This document shows, piece after piece, positions 33,836-40,957 of a stretch of DNA of 40,957 bases. Numbering within the stretch: position 1 is the first letter of the stretch; each line of letters starts with the position of its first letter. The stretch covers positions 1 through 40,957 of the forward strand of contig PYIY01000106.1 of the NCBI GenBank assembly GCA_003635195.1, written 5' to 3'. Origin of the DNA: Candidatus Poribacteria bacterium (GTDB taxonomy: Bacteria; Poribacteria; WGA-4E; WGA-3G). A model generated the notes under the pieces. That model searched no databases. It was not told the origin of the DNA and saw only the letters and a program-made list of their open reading frames with translations. The position numbers and the translations under genes were made by a program.

Positions 33836-34807
33836 ATGGAAAAACACATCAATAAAATTGTTCACGGCGATTGTATAGAAGTCATGCAGGAGATACCTTC
33901 AGATAGTATTGATGTTACATTTGCTGATCCGCCGTTTAACCTGAAAAAGAAATACGGAACCTATAAAGACGAAAAAGAGACAGACGATTATCTTAATTGG
34001 TGTAAGCAGTGGATTATGGAGATGGTGAGAATCACAAAACCGAGTGGATCCATTTTTGTTCACAACATCCCGAAGTGGCTTACTTATTATGCCGGTTTCC
34101 TAAACGAAGTCGCAGATTTTCGACATTGGATCGCATGGGACGCGCCAACTGCTCCGATGGGCAAAACTTTGCAACCGTCGCACTACGGCATCCTGTTTTA
34201 CGCGAAGAATCAACAAGAAAACAAATTTTATGAAATTCGCTATCCGCACAGACGGTGCCGGAAGTGTGGGTATTTGTTAAAAGATTATGGTGGGAAAAAG
34301 AAGATTTTGCATCCCTTTGGTCCCCTCGTTTCCGATGTCTGGTCGGATATTCATCGTATCCGACATAATAAACATAGGGACCCACATCCATGTCAACTCC
34401 CTATTCATCTTTTAGAACGTCTCATTCTGATGAGCACGGATGAAGGGGATATAATCTTAGACCCATTTATGGGGACCGGTACAACAGCTGTTGCGGCCGC
34501 AAGATTGGGCAGAAAAATTATCGGTATAGACCTGGATCCGCAATATGTAGAAATTACACAAAGAAAACTGGAGCAAGAATCCGCAAACTCTAAGATCGGC
34601 GATATATGGGTGAGTTTCCATCGCGGTGAAATCATCACAATTGCTGACAAAGACTGGGATATGTTAAAGGCACACTTTGTGATTCCAGAAGACATGAGAC
34701 ATATCGATTTTGAAAAAATTAAAACTGGTAGCGCAGTAGTCGCAACGTCGCCTCAAACATCACAACTTCACTTGGAGCTCCAAGAGGAAGAATGCGACTG
34801 CTATTAG
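33836..34807 (+). CDS. Type II DNA adenine (N6) methyltransferase, beta class
   Basis: A protein of 323 residues. The catalytic motif D-P-P-F lies at residues 31-34 and the S-adenosylmethionine motif L-D-P-F-M-G-T-G-T-T at about 205-214. The order catalytic-then-binding defines the beta class, and D-P-P-F indicates N6-adenine. A cysteine pair C-R-K-C-G sits between them in the target-recognition region, perhaps part of a zinc site. The C-terminal 70 residues are an extension beyond the catalytic domain. AAGG precedes the ATG by seven bases. It would protect the host site from the endonuclease encoded just upstream. No controller protein gene is visible. Confidence 0.92.
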   Translation: MEKHINKIVHGDCIEVMQEIPSDSIDVTFADPPFNLKKKYGTYKDEKETDDYLNWCKQWIMEMVRITKPSGSIFVHNIPKWLTYYAGFLNEVADFRHWIAWDAPTAPMGKTLQPSHYGILFYAKNQQENKFYEIRYPHRRCRKCGYLLKDYGGKKKILHPFGPLVSDVWSDIHRIRHNKHRDPHPCQLPIHLLERLILMSTDEGDIILDPFMGTGTTAVAAARLGRKIIGIDLDPQYVEITQRKLEQESANSKIGDIWVSFHRGEIITIADKDWDMLKAHFVIPEDMRHIDFEKIKTGSAVVATSPQTSQLHLELQEEECDCY

Positions 34808-34835
34808 GTATTGTCCCCACACCGTTTGTTCGGAA

Positions 34836-35945
34836 TCAAGCATCAGATGCCATGCGCGGGCGAAGCACTTTTAACTCTTTGAGAAGTACATCTCTTTTCT
34901 CTATTTCGTCCTGACTGAGTTGTTCAGCATCTTCAGCGTTTGTCTTGACCGTAAACCCTGCATCCCTAATCATCTCCATTGTTCGCGATGCTGCCGAACC
35001 TTCCGCATTTAAGTAGCCATCAATAAACATCGAATTTGCTGGATAGAGTGCCATTACCTCCATACTGCGTAGATAGTGTTCTCTACCCGCAGCAACCCTT
35101 ATCTCTGCACGTGGATTCAAGAATCGGTACAGACACAGGACTCGGAGACAATAATCCGGCGTTAAAGTAGTAGGCACACTCCGCGGGTTCTCCGTAACGG
35201 ATTCCGATAACTCCGTACCAGATATCGGTAAGAAAAAATTGACCGGAAGTGAGGCAACCTCAAGCTGACGGAGTGCCTTGGCAACCTTAATCAAGTCATC
35301 TGTATCCTCACCCATCCCGACGATTACACCTGAACAACAAGCGAGTCCAGCCGTTTGTGCGGCTTGTAGCGTCTCCATCCGATCCTGATAAGTGTGCGTG
35401 CTACAGATATTCGGATAGTGGGCTTCGGAAGTATTCAGATTATGGTTCAACCTATCCAATCCTGCTGCCTTGAGGATATGAGCGGATTCCCCATCAATCA
35501 GTCCGGCAGAGAGACACACTTCAATCGGATATCGGGCTTTTACAGTATGAATGAGCTCCGCGATATGTGATACCCGCTTTGGCGAGGGCCCGCGTCCACT
35601 CATTACAATGCAGTAACGATACGCGCCAGATTCATAAGCGCGTTTCGCTTCTTCCAGAATCTCAGCATCAGGTTTTAAGGGATACGCCTCAATATCTGTC
35701 GTTGCTGAGCTTGCCTGTGCGCAATAGCCACAATCCTCTGGACAGTAACCGTTCTGCGCGTTGTTGAGAATATGGAGTTGAACCTCGTTTTGGAAGTAGG
35801 TCTTGCGAACCCTATATGCAGCATCCAATAGCGGAAGTAATTCCACGTCCGACCCAGTGAGTATCTTTTCACAGCAAGCATCGGAGAGCACTTCACCTTG
35901 GAGGCTATTGGTGATCAATTCGTTATAAAACATTACATCCATCAT
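34836..35945 (-). CDS. bioB: Biotin synthase
   Basis: A radical-SAM enzyme that inserts sulfur into dethiobiotin, the last step of biotin synthesis. The cluster motif is C68-x3-C72-x2-C75 (Y-C-P-E-D-C-G-Y-C-A-Q). Later conserved elements are present: C-I-V-M-S-G-R-G-P, N-H-N-L-N-T-S, C-C-S-G-V-I-V-G-M-G-E and R-V-A-A-G-R-E, the last containing the Arg ligand of the [2Fe-2S] cluster. The frame stays open to 36020, overlapping pyrK, but the extra residues are unlike the family; ATG at 35945 is preferred, with 35933 as an alternative. No other biotin gene is nearby. It follows pyrK by about 60 bases on the same strand and may share its transcript. Confidence 0.94.
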   Translation of the reverse strand: MMDVMFYNELITNSLQGEVLSDACCEKILTGSDVELLPLLDAAYRVRKTYFQNEVQLHILNNAQNGYCPEDCGYCAQASSATTDIEAYPLKPDAEILEEAKRAYESGAYRYCIVMSGRGPSPKRVSHIAELIHTVKARYPIEVCLSAGLIDGESAHILKAAGLDRLNHNLNTSEAHYPNICSTHTYQDRMETLQAAQTAGLACCSGVIVGMGEDTDDLIKVAKALRQLEVASLPVNFFLPISGTELSESVTENPRSVPTTLTPDYCLRVLCLYRFLNPRAEIRVAAGREHYLRSMEVMALYPANSMFIDGYLNAEGSAASRTMEMIRDAGFTVKTNAEDAEQLSQDEIEKRDVLLKELKVLRPRMASDA

Positions 35946-36007
35946 TAAGTTTTTCTTGGCTTTAACAGAATATAATACGAGTGTGTATTTCTTGTTTTCA
36001 TGTATGA

Positions 36008-36823
36008 CTAAACGTCCCACGCAATATCAGAAGCGTTAAAAACCGGACCCTCGGTACAAACACGTTGGTACTCAATAGTGTTTGTGTCAATGCGGACAGG
36101 ACAAACACAGCCGAGACACACCCCCATCGCGCATCCCATCCGATTTTCCATGGCAATTTGCGTTGGCACTTCAAAATCAGCAGTTATTTTTGCGACAGCA
36201 GAAAGCATCCCGTGTGGTCCACACGCATAAACTGTTGGACGTTGCCAAGCGGTATTCTCAAGCAGGTCCGCGAGGATGTCAGTAACATACCCGTGATGCC
36301 CGATACTTCCATCGTCTGTAGCTATATGCACTTCAATATCAATGGATTCTAAATCTTTCACACTTAAAAGTCGAGCACAACGCTGAGCACCGACCAATCC
36401 AAGTGTCTGTATATCGTTTTCACGCAGTGCCACAGCCAGTAACATGAGTGAAGCAATACCAGCACCACCGCCCACAAGGATTGCGGGTTCAGGTTTTACA
36501 GTAAAATCGAAAGTATTGCCGAGTGGCCCCAGGACATGGAGTGGTGCGTCTTTCGGCATCTCCGACAACCGTTTCGTCCCCTCACCAATAATTTGATAGA
36601 GCATTGTTATCTCACGTCCTTCCACTGTATAGATTGTGAAAGGTCGGCGGAGCAGCATACCCGTATCTTGCGAAATCATCACATGGACGAACTGCCCTGG
36701 GTGTGCGTGCTGAGCGATTTCGGCACACTCACAACGTAACAGATAATGTGCCTCCGCTACCGCTTCGTTTGAGAGAATAACGGTCTGGCGATCATAAGTG
36801 CTCAATAAACGGTCATTTGGCAT
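36008..36823 (-). CDS. pyrK: Dihydroorotate dehydrogenase B electron-transfer subunit
   Basis: A protein of 271 residues. FAD-binding motif R-R-P-F-T-I-Y at 59-65, NAD-binding motif L-V-G-G-G-A-G-I-A at 116-124, and the [2Fe-2S] ligands C231, C236, C239 and C256 near the C-terminus (C-A-M-G-V-C-L-G-C then C-T-E-G-P-V-F). This subunit passes electrons from dihydroorotate dehydrogenase (PyrD) to NAD+ in pyrimidine synthesis. The longer frame from 36985 is unlike the family for its first 54 residues, so ATG at 36823 is chosen; no strong Shine-Dalgarno is seen. pyrD is not adjacent, which is unusual because the pair is normally co-transcribed. bioB follows. Confidence 0.93.
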   Translation of the reverse strand: MPNDRLLSTYDRQTVILSNEAVAEAHYLLRCECAEIAQHAHPGQFVHVMISQDTGMLLRRPFTIYTVEGREITMLYQIIGEGTKRLSEMPKDAPLHVLGPLGNTFDFTVKPEPAILVGGGAGIASLMLLAVALRENDIQTLGLVGAQRCARLLSVKDLESIDIEVHIATDDGSIGHHGYVTDILADLLENTAWQRPTVYACGPHGMLSAVAKITADFEVPTQIAMENRMGCAMGVCLGCVCPVRIDTNTIEYQRVCTEGPVFNASDIAWDV

Positions 36824-36979
36824 AGCATATATGTTACCACGAAAAATTGGATATGGCAAGACTATTCCGCGCTCACGTTTTTTTACTATCTTTTTAAGAA
36901 TAAGAGTATCTATAAGAATTAGAACAATATTCTGTTTTTGTAATTCCACACCCACTGGTTCTGGCGGCGAAGAATTTGC

Positions 36980-37007
36980 TTGCAATTTTTGGGAATTATG
37001 CTATGAT
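36980..37007 (+). promoter_or_regulatory. Sigma-70-type promoter for the metallophosphoesterase gene
   Basis: TTGCAA (36980-36985), a 16-base spacer, TATGAT (37002-37007). Transcription would start near 37014, just before AAGGAG at 37016-37021 and the ATG at 37033. This supports the shorter start over the open frame from 36976. Confidence 0.55.
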
Positions 37008-37032
37008 TATGCTCCAAGGAGAACGACAGATA

Positions 37033-37977
37033 ATGAAAAATGTATTAAAGTTCAACAATAATCGGCGTTTCAAAATCGTGCAATTTACCGATATTCATTG
37101 GGAGAACGGTGAATCCGCTGATCAACAATCCGCAGCCCTGATGACACAAATCGCATCAGCAGAATCTCCGGATTTAATTGTGTTGACAGGCGATATTTTA
37201 TCCGGTGCTGGCTGCGATGACGCCGCTGATTCCCTCCGAGAGGTTGTTAAAATTGTAGAGGCGTGCGGAATTCCGTGGGCAGCGGTTTTCGGCAACCATG
37301 ATGACGAAGGCAATGCAGATCGTCACGCGTTGATGGCAGTTATGCGAGAAAGCCAATTGTCACTCTCAGAACCAGGTCCTGAAGAGATACCTGGCATCGG
37401 AAATTACGTGTTACCCATTGAGAATTCTGAAGAGAACGTATCTGCTGCGGCGCTTTATTTCATCGATTCTGGTAGTTACGCGCCAACAGATATTGGTGGC
37501 TACGATTGGATTAGACGCGAACAAATTGTATGGTATCTGCAAGAATCCGCGAAGTTCACCGCTGGCGCGGGACATCCGCTTCCTGCGCTTGCCTTTTTCC
37601 ACATCCCAATTCCAGAATATGACGAGGTGTGGGATTTTCATACCTGCTACGGTGTGAAATATGAGAACGTTTGCGCGCCTCAGGTGAATACCGGATTTTT
37701 TGCTGCGATGCATGAAGCCGGCGATGTCATGGGTACTTTTGTTGGGCATGAGCATATCAACGATTTCTGGGGTGAGCTCCACGGTATTCGTCTCTGCTAT
37801 GGTCGTGCCACTGGCTACAATACCTATGGCAGAGAAGGCTTTCCGCGCGGTGCCCGTGTGATTCAGTTAGAGGAAGGCACTCGGCAATTTGAGACATGGC
37901 TCTATCTCGACGACGGCACTATAATCCATTCACAACCCGAGCATACACCGCTCCAACGCACTTTTACTGAGGATTAA
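37033..37977 (+). CDS. Calcineurin-like metallophosphoesterase
   Basis: A protein of 314 residues with the full set of metallophosphoesterase motifs: D20-I-H22 in F-T-D-I-H-W, L-T-G-D-I-L, F-G-N-H-D-D-E, the lone His in F-F-H-I-P, and F-V-G-H-E-H. These bind a dinuclear metal centre. The layout resembles Dcr2/PAP29-type phosphatases. No signal peptide, so it is probably cytoplasmic; the substrate is unknown. ATG at 37033 is used because AAGGAG lies 11 bases upstream and a promoter lies between it and the earlier possible start. It is divergent from pyrK and followed by a STAS gene 64 bases downstream. Confidence 0.9.
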   Translation: MKNVLKFNNNRRFKIVQFTDIHWENGESADQQSAALMTQIASAESPDLIVLTGDILSGAGCDDAADSLREVVKIVEACGIPWAAVFGNHDDEGNADRHALMAVMRESQLSLSEPGPEEIPGIGNYVLPIENSEENVSAAALYFIDSGSYAPTDIGGYDWIRREQIVWYLQESAKFTAGAGHPLPALAFFHIPIPEYDEVWDFHTCYGVKYENVCAPQVNTGFFAAMHEAGDVMGTFVGHEHINDFWGELHGIRLCYGRATGYNTYGREGFPRGARVIQLEEGTRQFETWLYLDDGTIIHSQPEHTPLQRTFTED

Positions 37978-38041
37978 GAGATTATATTACAACTAATAAT
38001 CAGACTTAACAAATTCAGGATTTATTTTACAGGAGGGAACT

Positions 38042-38386
38042 GTGAGAGCAAATTCTCAAATCTCGGTTCGACACGAAGGAAAAATCGCTATATTTGACAT
38101 CACGGGGTACCTTACTGACGCGTCTGAAGCTATTTTGAGTGACGCTTACGCTGATGTGGAGGTTCAAGCCGCTGAAAAAGTGCTACTTAACTTTGAACGC
38201 CGTAGTTTTATTACAAGTAGTGGGTTCGGTGAGATTATCAGATTACTTTGGAAGATGCGGGAGAAGGGACAAGTGCTACGTGTTGCCCACCCATCTACGC
38301 AAGTCCGGAATATTTTTAACACTATTGGTCTAACACAAAGCATCGGTGTCTTTGAATCCGAAGAAGAGGCACTCGCAGACTTCTAA
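38042..38386 (+). CDS. STAS-domain anti-sigma factor antagonist-like protein
   Basis: A 114-residue single-domain STAS protein. The conserved segment is S-F-I-T-S-S-G-F-G-E-I; the S-S-G matches the D-S-S-G phosphorylation loop of SpoIIAA and RsbV, with the Asp replaced by Thr. Phosphorylation would control binding to an anti-sigma kinase. The start is GTG at 38042, with AGGAGG seven or eight bases before it, a strong site. No RsbW-type kinase or PP2C phosphatase is adjacent, so the partner is encoded elsewhere. It converges with the membrane protein gene that follows. Confidence 0.87.
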   Translation: MRANSQISVRHEGKIAIFDITGYLTDASEAILSDAYADVEVQAAEKVLLNFERRSFITSSGFGEIIRLLWKMREKGQVLRVAHPSTQVRNIFNTIGLTQSIGVFESEEEALADF

Positions 38387-38414
38387 TTTATTTTCCCGTT
38401 GCTCGGGGCTTGAT

Positions 38415-40307
38415 TTATGGAAAAAGGGTATACATATTCATATTTAGTATTACCCCGAGCAAACTCCACAGACTTCCAGCAAGGAACTGACCGAACACGA
38501 AACCCAAGAACAGTGGTAACGCTTTGCGATAGGCGCGTACCCCACCGCCTGCGAAGAGTACCTGCTTAAAGAGCCATCCGAAAAAGATTGAGAACCACAT
38601 CCAACCGATAGCCCAACCGTTACCAACAGCATAACCGACAGGATAAAACGGCCACCATAAAAACTGACGTTTTAGGAATGTCAGCACACCCGTGAACAGG
38701 AAACCAAACGCTATATGTTGCATAGCCGGTAGATTCGGTGCGCGTGGTGCTATAATCCAGCTTTGTAAGCGGTTAAATTCACCAACACCCCAACGTGCAA
38801 ACCTATATTCGTAATAGAGTGCCACATGTCCAACAATGGAAACGATTGTTCCCACGATTGATGCCACAATGAGTGCCACAACCAACCGGTTCTCATGCAA
38901 TCGGAATTGTCTACCGATTTTAAACGCCTCTAACTGATGTGGCATCGGGTGGCATCGGTATCCATACGCGAGCCACGACAATAGCGTTGTGTTGGTTAGA
39001 TTTTGCGCGCCTAACGGACGACTTCCTCCGAATAGTAACATAATCCTGTCGGGGTGCATATTGTGTAATTCATGTGTTGGGGGGCCGAGTTCCGCTCGCA
39101 TACGCGTCATTCCGATGCATAACACCAAATAGATCCCGAAATAGCCGAGCGCGACCCATGGCGAAAGTCCAGCGAAATACCAAAATGCCAATACGGCTGC
39201 CATACCGATTATCAATCCGAAAACAGCAAGCCGGTACAAGCCATCTTTCGACCGAAAGGAGAAGACACCGCTAAGTATCTCCCAAACTTGTCGCCGACTT
39301 GTAACGAGTGCGAGTGCCCCAATGCCGAGCCAGGCACCGCCGCGTTGCTCCGTCTGTAAACCGATAGCAGTCGTCCACCCTGTTGCACTGAAAAAGACGC
39401 GCTGCGCGCCCCAAAACAGATAGAAAAACCACAAGGACAACGACAAGGACAACGGCATGAGGTATCCAAACCCTATCGCGAACGGATAGACATAGATCGG
39501 CAAGCGTCCCACCGCGTTCCACGGTCGGTCAGAAAAGTAGAGTTGATATTTGATTTTCAGCGAAGGTATCACAGGGAAGAGATAGTTTAATCCTGCCAGA
39601 ATCTCTAACCCAAATGCGATTCCGAAACCGAGCCAAATGAGTTTATTCCGAAAGAGCGCGGATGTGTTGCCGAGCAGCTCAACAGGCAGCGTTGTTAAGG
39701 GGTAACTCAATTTCTCGTGGTCAATCCACTGTTTCCTGATAATAATGTTGACGCAAAGCATCATAAACAGGAGCACAATTACCAATCCGCTCCACGCTAC
39801 AATGGGCCACAGCCATGCCGCCATATACTGTTCCTGCCAAAACGTATCATCTCCTTCAAAGTAGCCTTGTAGTATACCGCGATCCGTAATCGTTAGCCAT
39901 GTCGGCATGAATCGGAAAAAGAGGTCTGCCCACTCATTTTCGGGTGTTGCGAACCATCCGGCATTAGCGATCATCGGTACTAACTGTCGAACGATGTCGT
40001 GTCCTGCAAGTGCTGTTGCCACGGATACCATTATATATGTCAACGCGAGTTCACGCGACGTTGGGGCGAAACCTTTGAAAACTTTTTTAAGAAACGGGGT
40101 AATAGCAGCCAGGAAAAAGAACGTGAAAAGGACAGTCGGGAAAATCGAAAAATCTGTGAGTTCCCACACAACACGGTTTTCTGCGGAGATAATCCAATAA
40201 CAGGTGAGGATAATGAGTACTGAGCCGAAGACGAGCGTCCCGAAAAGAAAACGGAGTGCTGAGGGTTTCTGGTCGCTCTCAGTAGTGCTTTGTGATTTGT
40301 GCTGCAT
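38415..40307 (-). CDS. Multi-pass membrane protein, DUF6785/DUF6784-type (second paralogue)
   Basis: About 630 residues, roughly a dozen membrane spans. It is a paralogue of the protein at 21531-23540: both have W-x3-P-E-N-E-W-A/T-E-N-D-W-A before a loop, I-x-R-K-Q-W followed by S-Y/F-P-L, and a final Y-R-K-x-x-P segment. It contains S-Y-P-L-T-T-L-P-V-E-L in the loop after the fifth span. Function unknown; a transporter is the usual guess. ATG at 40307 is preferred over a TTG at 40343. No Shine-Dalgarno precedes it, and a promoter sits so close that the mRNA could be leaderless. Unlike the first copy it is not next to a sulfatase. Confidence 0.72.
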   Translation of the reverse strand: MQHKSQSTTESDQKPSALRFLFGTLVFGSVLIILTCYWIISAENRVVWELTDFSIFPTVLFTFFFLAAITPFLKKVFKGFAPTSRELALTYIMVSVATALAGHDIVRQLVPMIANAGWFATPENEWADLFFRFMPTWLTITDRGILQGYFEGDDTFWQEQYMAAWLWPIVAWSGLVIVLLFMMLCVNIIIRKQWIDHEKLSYPLTTLPVELLGNTSALFRNKLIWLGFGIAFGLEILAGLNYLFPVIPSLKIKYQLYFSDRPWNAVGRLPIYVYPFAIGFGYLMPLSLSLSLWFFYLFWGAQRVFFSATGWTTAIGLQTEQRGGAWLGIGALALVTSRRQVWEILSGVFSFRSKDGLYRLAVFGLIIGMAAVLAFWYFAGLSPWVALGYFGIYLVLCIGMTRMRAELGPPTHELHNMHPDRIMLLFGGSRPLGAQNLTNTTLLSWLAYGYRCHPMPHQLEAFKIGRQFRLHENRLVVALIVASIVGTIVSIVGHVALYYEYRFARWGVGEFNRLQSWIIAPRAPNLPAMQHIAFGFLFTGVLTFLKRQFLWWPFYPVGYAVGNGWAIGWMWFSIFFGWLFKQVLFAGGGVRAYRKALPLFLGFVFGQFLAGSLWSLLGVILNMNMYTLFP

Positions 40308-40313
40308 AGTTAT

Positions 40314-40343
40314 AGTATACCATATTGGTTGGTGTTGATGCAA
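40314..40343 (-). promoter_or_regulatory. Promoter abutting the start codon of the membrane protein gene
   Basis: On the minus strand TTGCAT (40338-40343), an 18-base spacer, then TATACT (40314-40319). Six bases separate TATACT from the ATG at 40307, so the predicted start of transcription falls on or next to the A of ATG. No ribosome binding site lies between. Confidence 0.5.
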
Positions 40344-40385
40344 CGAGATGTGTTGAAAGAGGCGCGCAGCTTCAAAACTTCAAGA

Positions 40386-40414
40386 TTGCCTACGACTTCG
40401 CTTTGTGTTATAAT
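40386..40414 (+). promoter_or_regulatory. Sigma-70-type promoter for the glycosyltransferase gene
   Basis: TTGCCT (40386-40391), a 17-base spacer, then a perfect TATAAT (40409-40414). The ATG at 40450 is 35 bases downstream. It is divergent from the membrane protein promoter at 40314-40343. Confidence 0.65.
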
Positions 40415-40449
40415 AAACACAACTTTAACTTCATAGACAAGGAAAAAAC

Positions 40450-40957
40450 ATGCTGCCGCGCGTCTTGAAAAATGGCGATCGACTTCCTGACATCAATAAG
40501 ATACTCGTCATCCGCGTTGACGGCATCGGCGACTTGCTGAACTCAACACCGGCAATCGCGTTGTTAAGGGAAAATTACCCATCCGCGGAAATAACAGTAT
40601 TGGCGCGTCCGCTCAACGCCCCAGTATTAATGGGGAACCCTGATGTAGATCGGGTTCTCATCTTTGACCGCGCTGGAAAGCACAGCGGGATCTTAGCACG
40701 ACTCCAATTTTACCGTGAGTTACGCCGTGAACAGTTTCAACTCGCCGTTGCCATGCAGACAGCAATGTGGTCGCATCTTGTGGCTTTTCTTTCCGGTGCG
40801 CCGTACCGCTTAGGACGCTATCAGAAACGCTTCAGATCTACCCTCACCCACGCGTGGCGCGGTAAATACCGAAAAGGTGAAACCCATGAAGTTGACAGAA
40901 ACTTGGAACTGGTCGGATTAATCTGTAAAGGAGAAGGCAAACGGGAACTCATCTTCC
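40450..40957 (+). CDS. Family 9 glycosyltransferase (heptosyltransferase-like), truncated by window end
   Basis: An open frame of 169 codons that runs off the window. The N-terminus I-L-V-I-R-V-D-G-I-G-D-L-L-N-S-T-P-A-I is the GT9 signature (R-x-D-x-I-G-D), and N-P-D-V-D-R-V-L-I-F follows, as in ADP-heptose:LPS heptosyltransferases. Such enzymes add sugars to lipopolysaccharide core or other surface glycans at the inner face of the membrane. AAGGA lies six or seven bases before the ATG. The N-terminal Rossmann domain is nearly complete; the nucleotide-sugar-binding half is outside the window. Confidence 0.9.
   Translation, partial: MLPRVLKNGDRLPDINKILVIRVDGIGDLLNSTPAIALLRENYPSAEITVLARPLNAPVLMGNPDVDRVLIFDRAGKHSGILARLQFYRELRREQFQLAVAMQTAMWSHLVAFLSGAPYRLGRYQKRFRSTLTHAWRGKYRKGETHEVDRNLELVGLICKGEGKRELIF

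Noticed and set aside
35946..36020. Longer bioB N-terminus from GTG at 36020
   Set aside because: It overlaps the end of pyrK and adds 25 residues unlike the biotin synthase family.
38387..38414. Shared terminator between the converging STAS and membrane-protein genes
   Set aside because: Only a 4-bp CCCG/CGGG stem without a proper T-run on either side.

Overview
The window looks like a chromosomal segment of a candidate-phylum bacterium of the Poribacteria type. This rests on gene content, not on a marker-gene tree: secreted leucine-rich-repeat proteins that begin with a W-M-P-D-A-N-L-R-type motif and end in a dockerin-like pair with the N-G-D-G-V-V-N core, a Cys-type sulfatase, a phytanoyl-CoA dioxygenase, a GHL10-type glycosidase, two large multi-pass proteins resembling DUF6785/DUF6784, WD40 propellers, and an ECF sigma factor fused to a membrane anchor and a propeller. 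Coding density is moderate, with several AT-rich intergenic regions that carry repeats.

Layout. 1-916: an IS630-family insertion sequence that has cut off the 3' end of the sigma-propeller gene (877-3135, minus). 3609-6420 (minus): a secreted 14-repeat WD40 protein and a membrane-anchored protein with a primase-type zinc finger. 6723-7001: a HIT-protein remnant. 7081-13882 (minus): a compact three-gene operon of a DUF499/HEPN ATPase, a DUF1156 adenine methylase and a GIY-YIG nuclease, which is a likely anti-phage system and the best candidate for an under-described system here. 13883-14920: a gene-poor stretch with a MITE-like repeat, a branched RNA-like fold and a small broken ORF. 14921-16123 (minus): an enolase-superfamily dehydratase with a second MITE copy just upstream. 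16307-20933 (minus): two tandem paralogous secreted LRR / glycosidase-like / dockerin proteins. 21531-25045 (minus): a sulfatase followed by a multi-pass membrane protein. 25290-28846 (minus): a lipoprotein amidase translationally coupled to a GHL10 glycosidase-like protein.

The plus strand then carries phytanoyl-CoA dioxygenase, tRNA-Val and tRNA-Asp behind a consensus promoter and followed by a terminator, a TPR protein, serS, a DUF2283 protein and an AT-rich type II restriction-modification pair (32811-34807). bioB and pyrK run on the minus strand. A metallophosphoesterase and a STAS protein follow on the plus strand, then a second DUF6785-type membrane protein (minus), and the window ends inside a family 9 glycosyltransferase.

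How the genes may work together. The sulfatase, the dockerin-bearing glycosidase-like proteins, the GHL10 protein and the enolase-family sugar-acid dehydratase fit growth on sulfated or rhamnose-rich polysaccharides (inference). The DUF499 operon and the restriction-modification pair are two independent defence modules. A promoter-like motif occurs upstream of three minus-strand genes (the sigma-propeller, the zinc-finger protein and the first LRR protein) and may tie them into one regulon.
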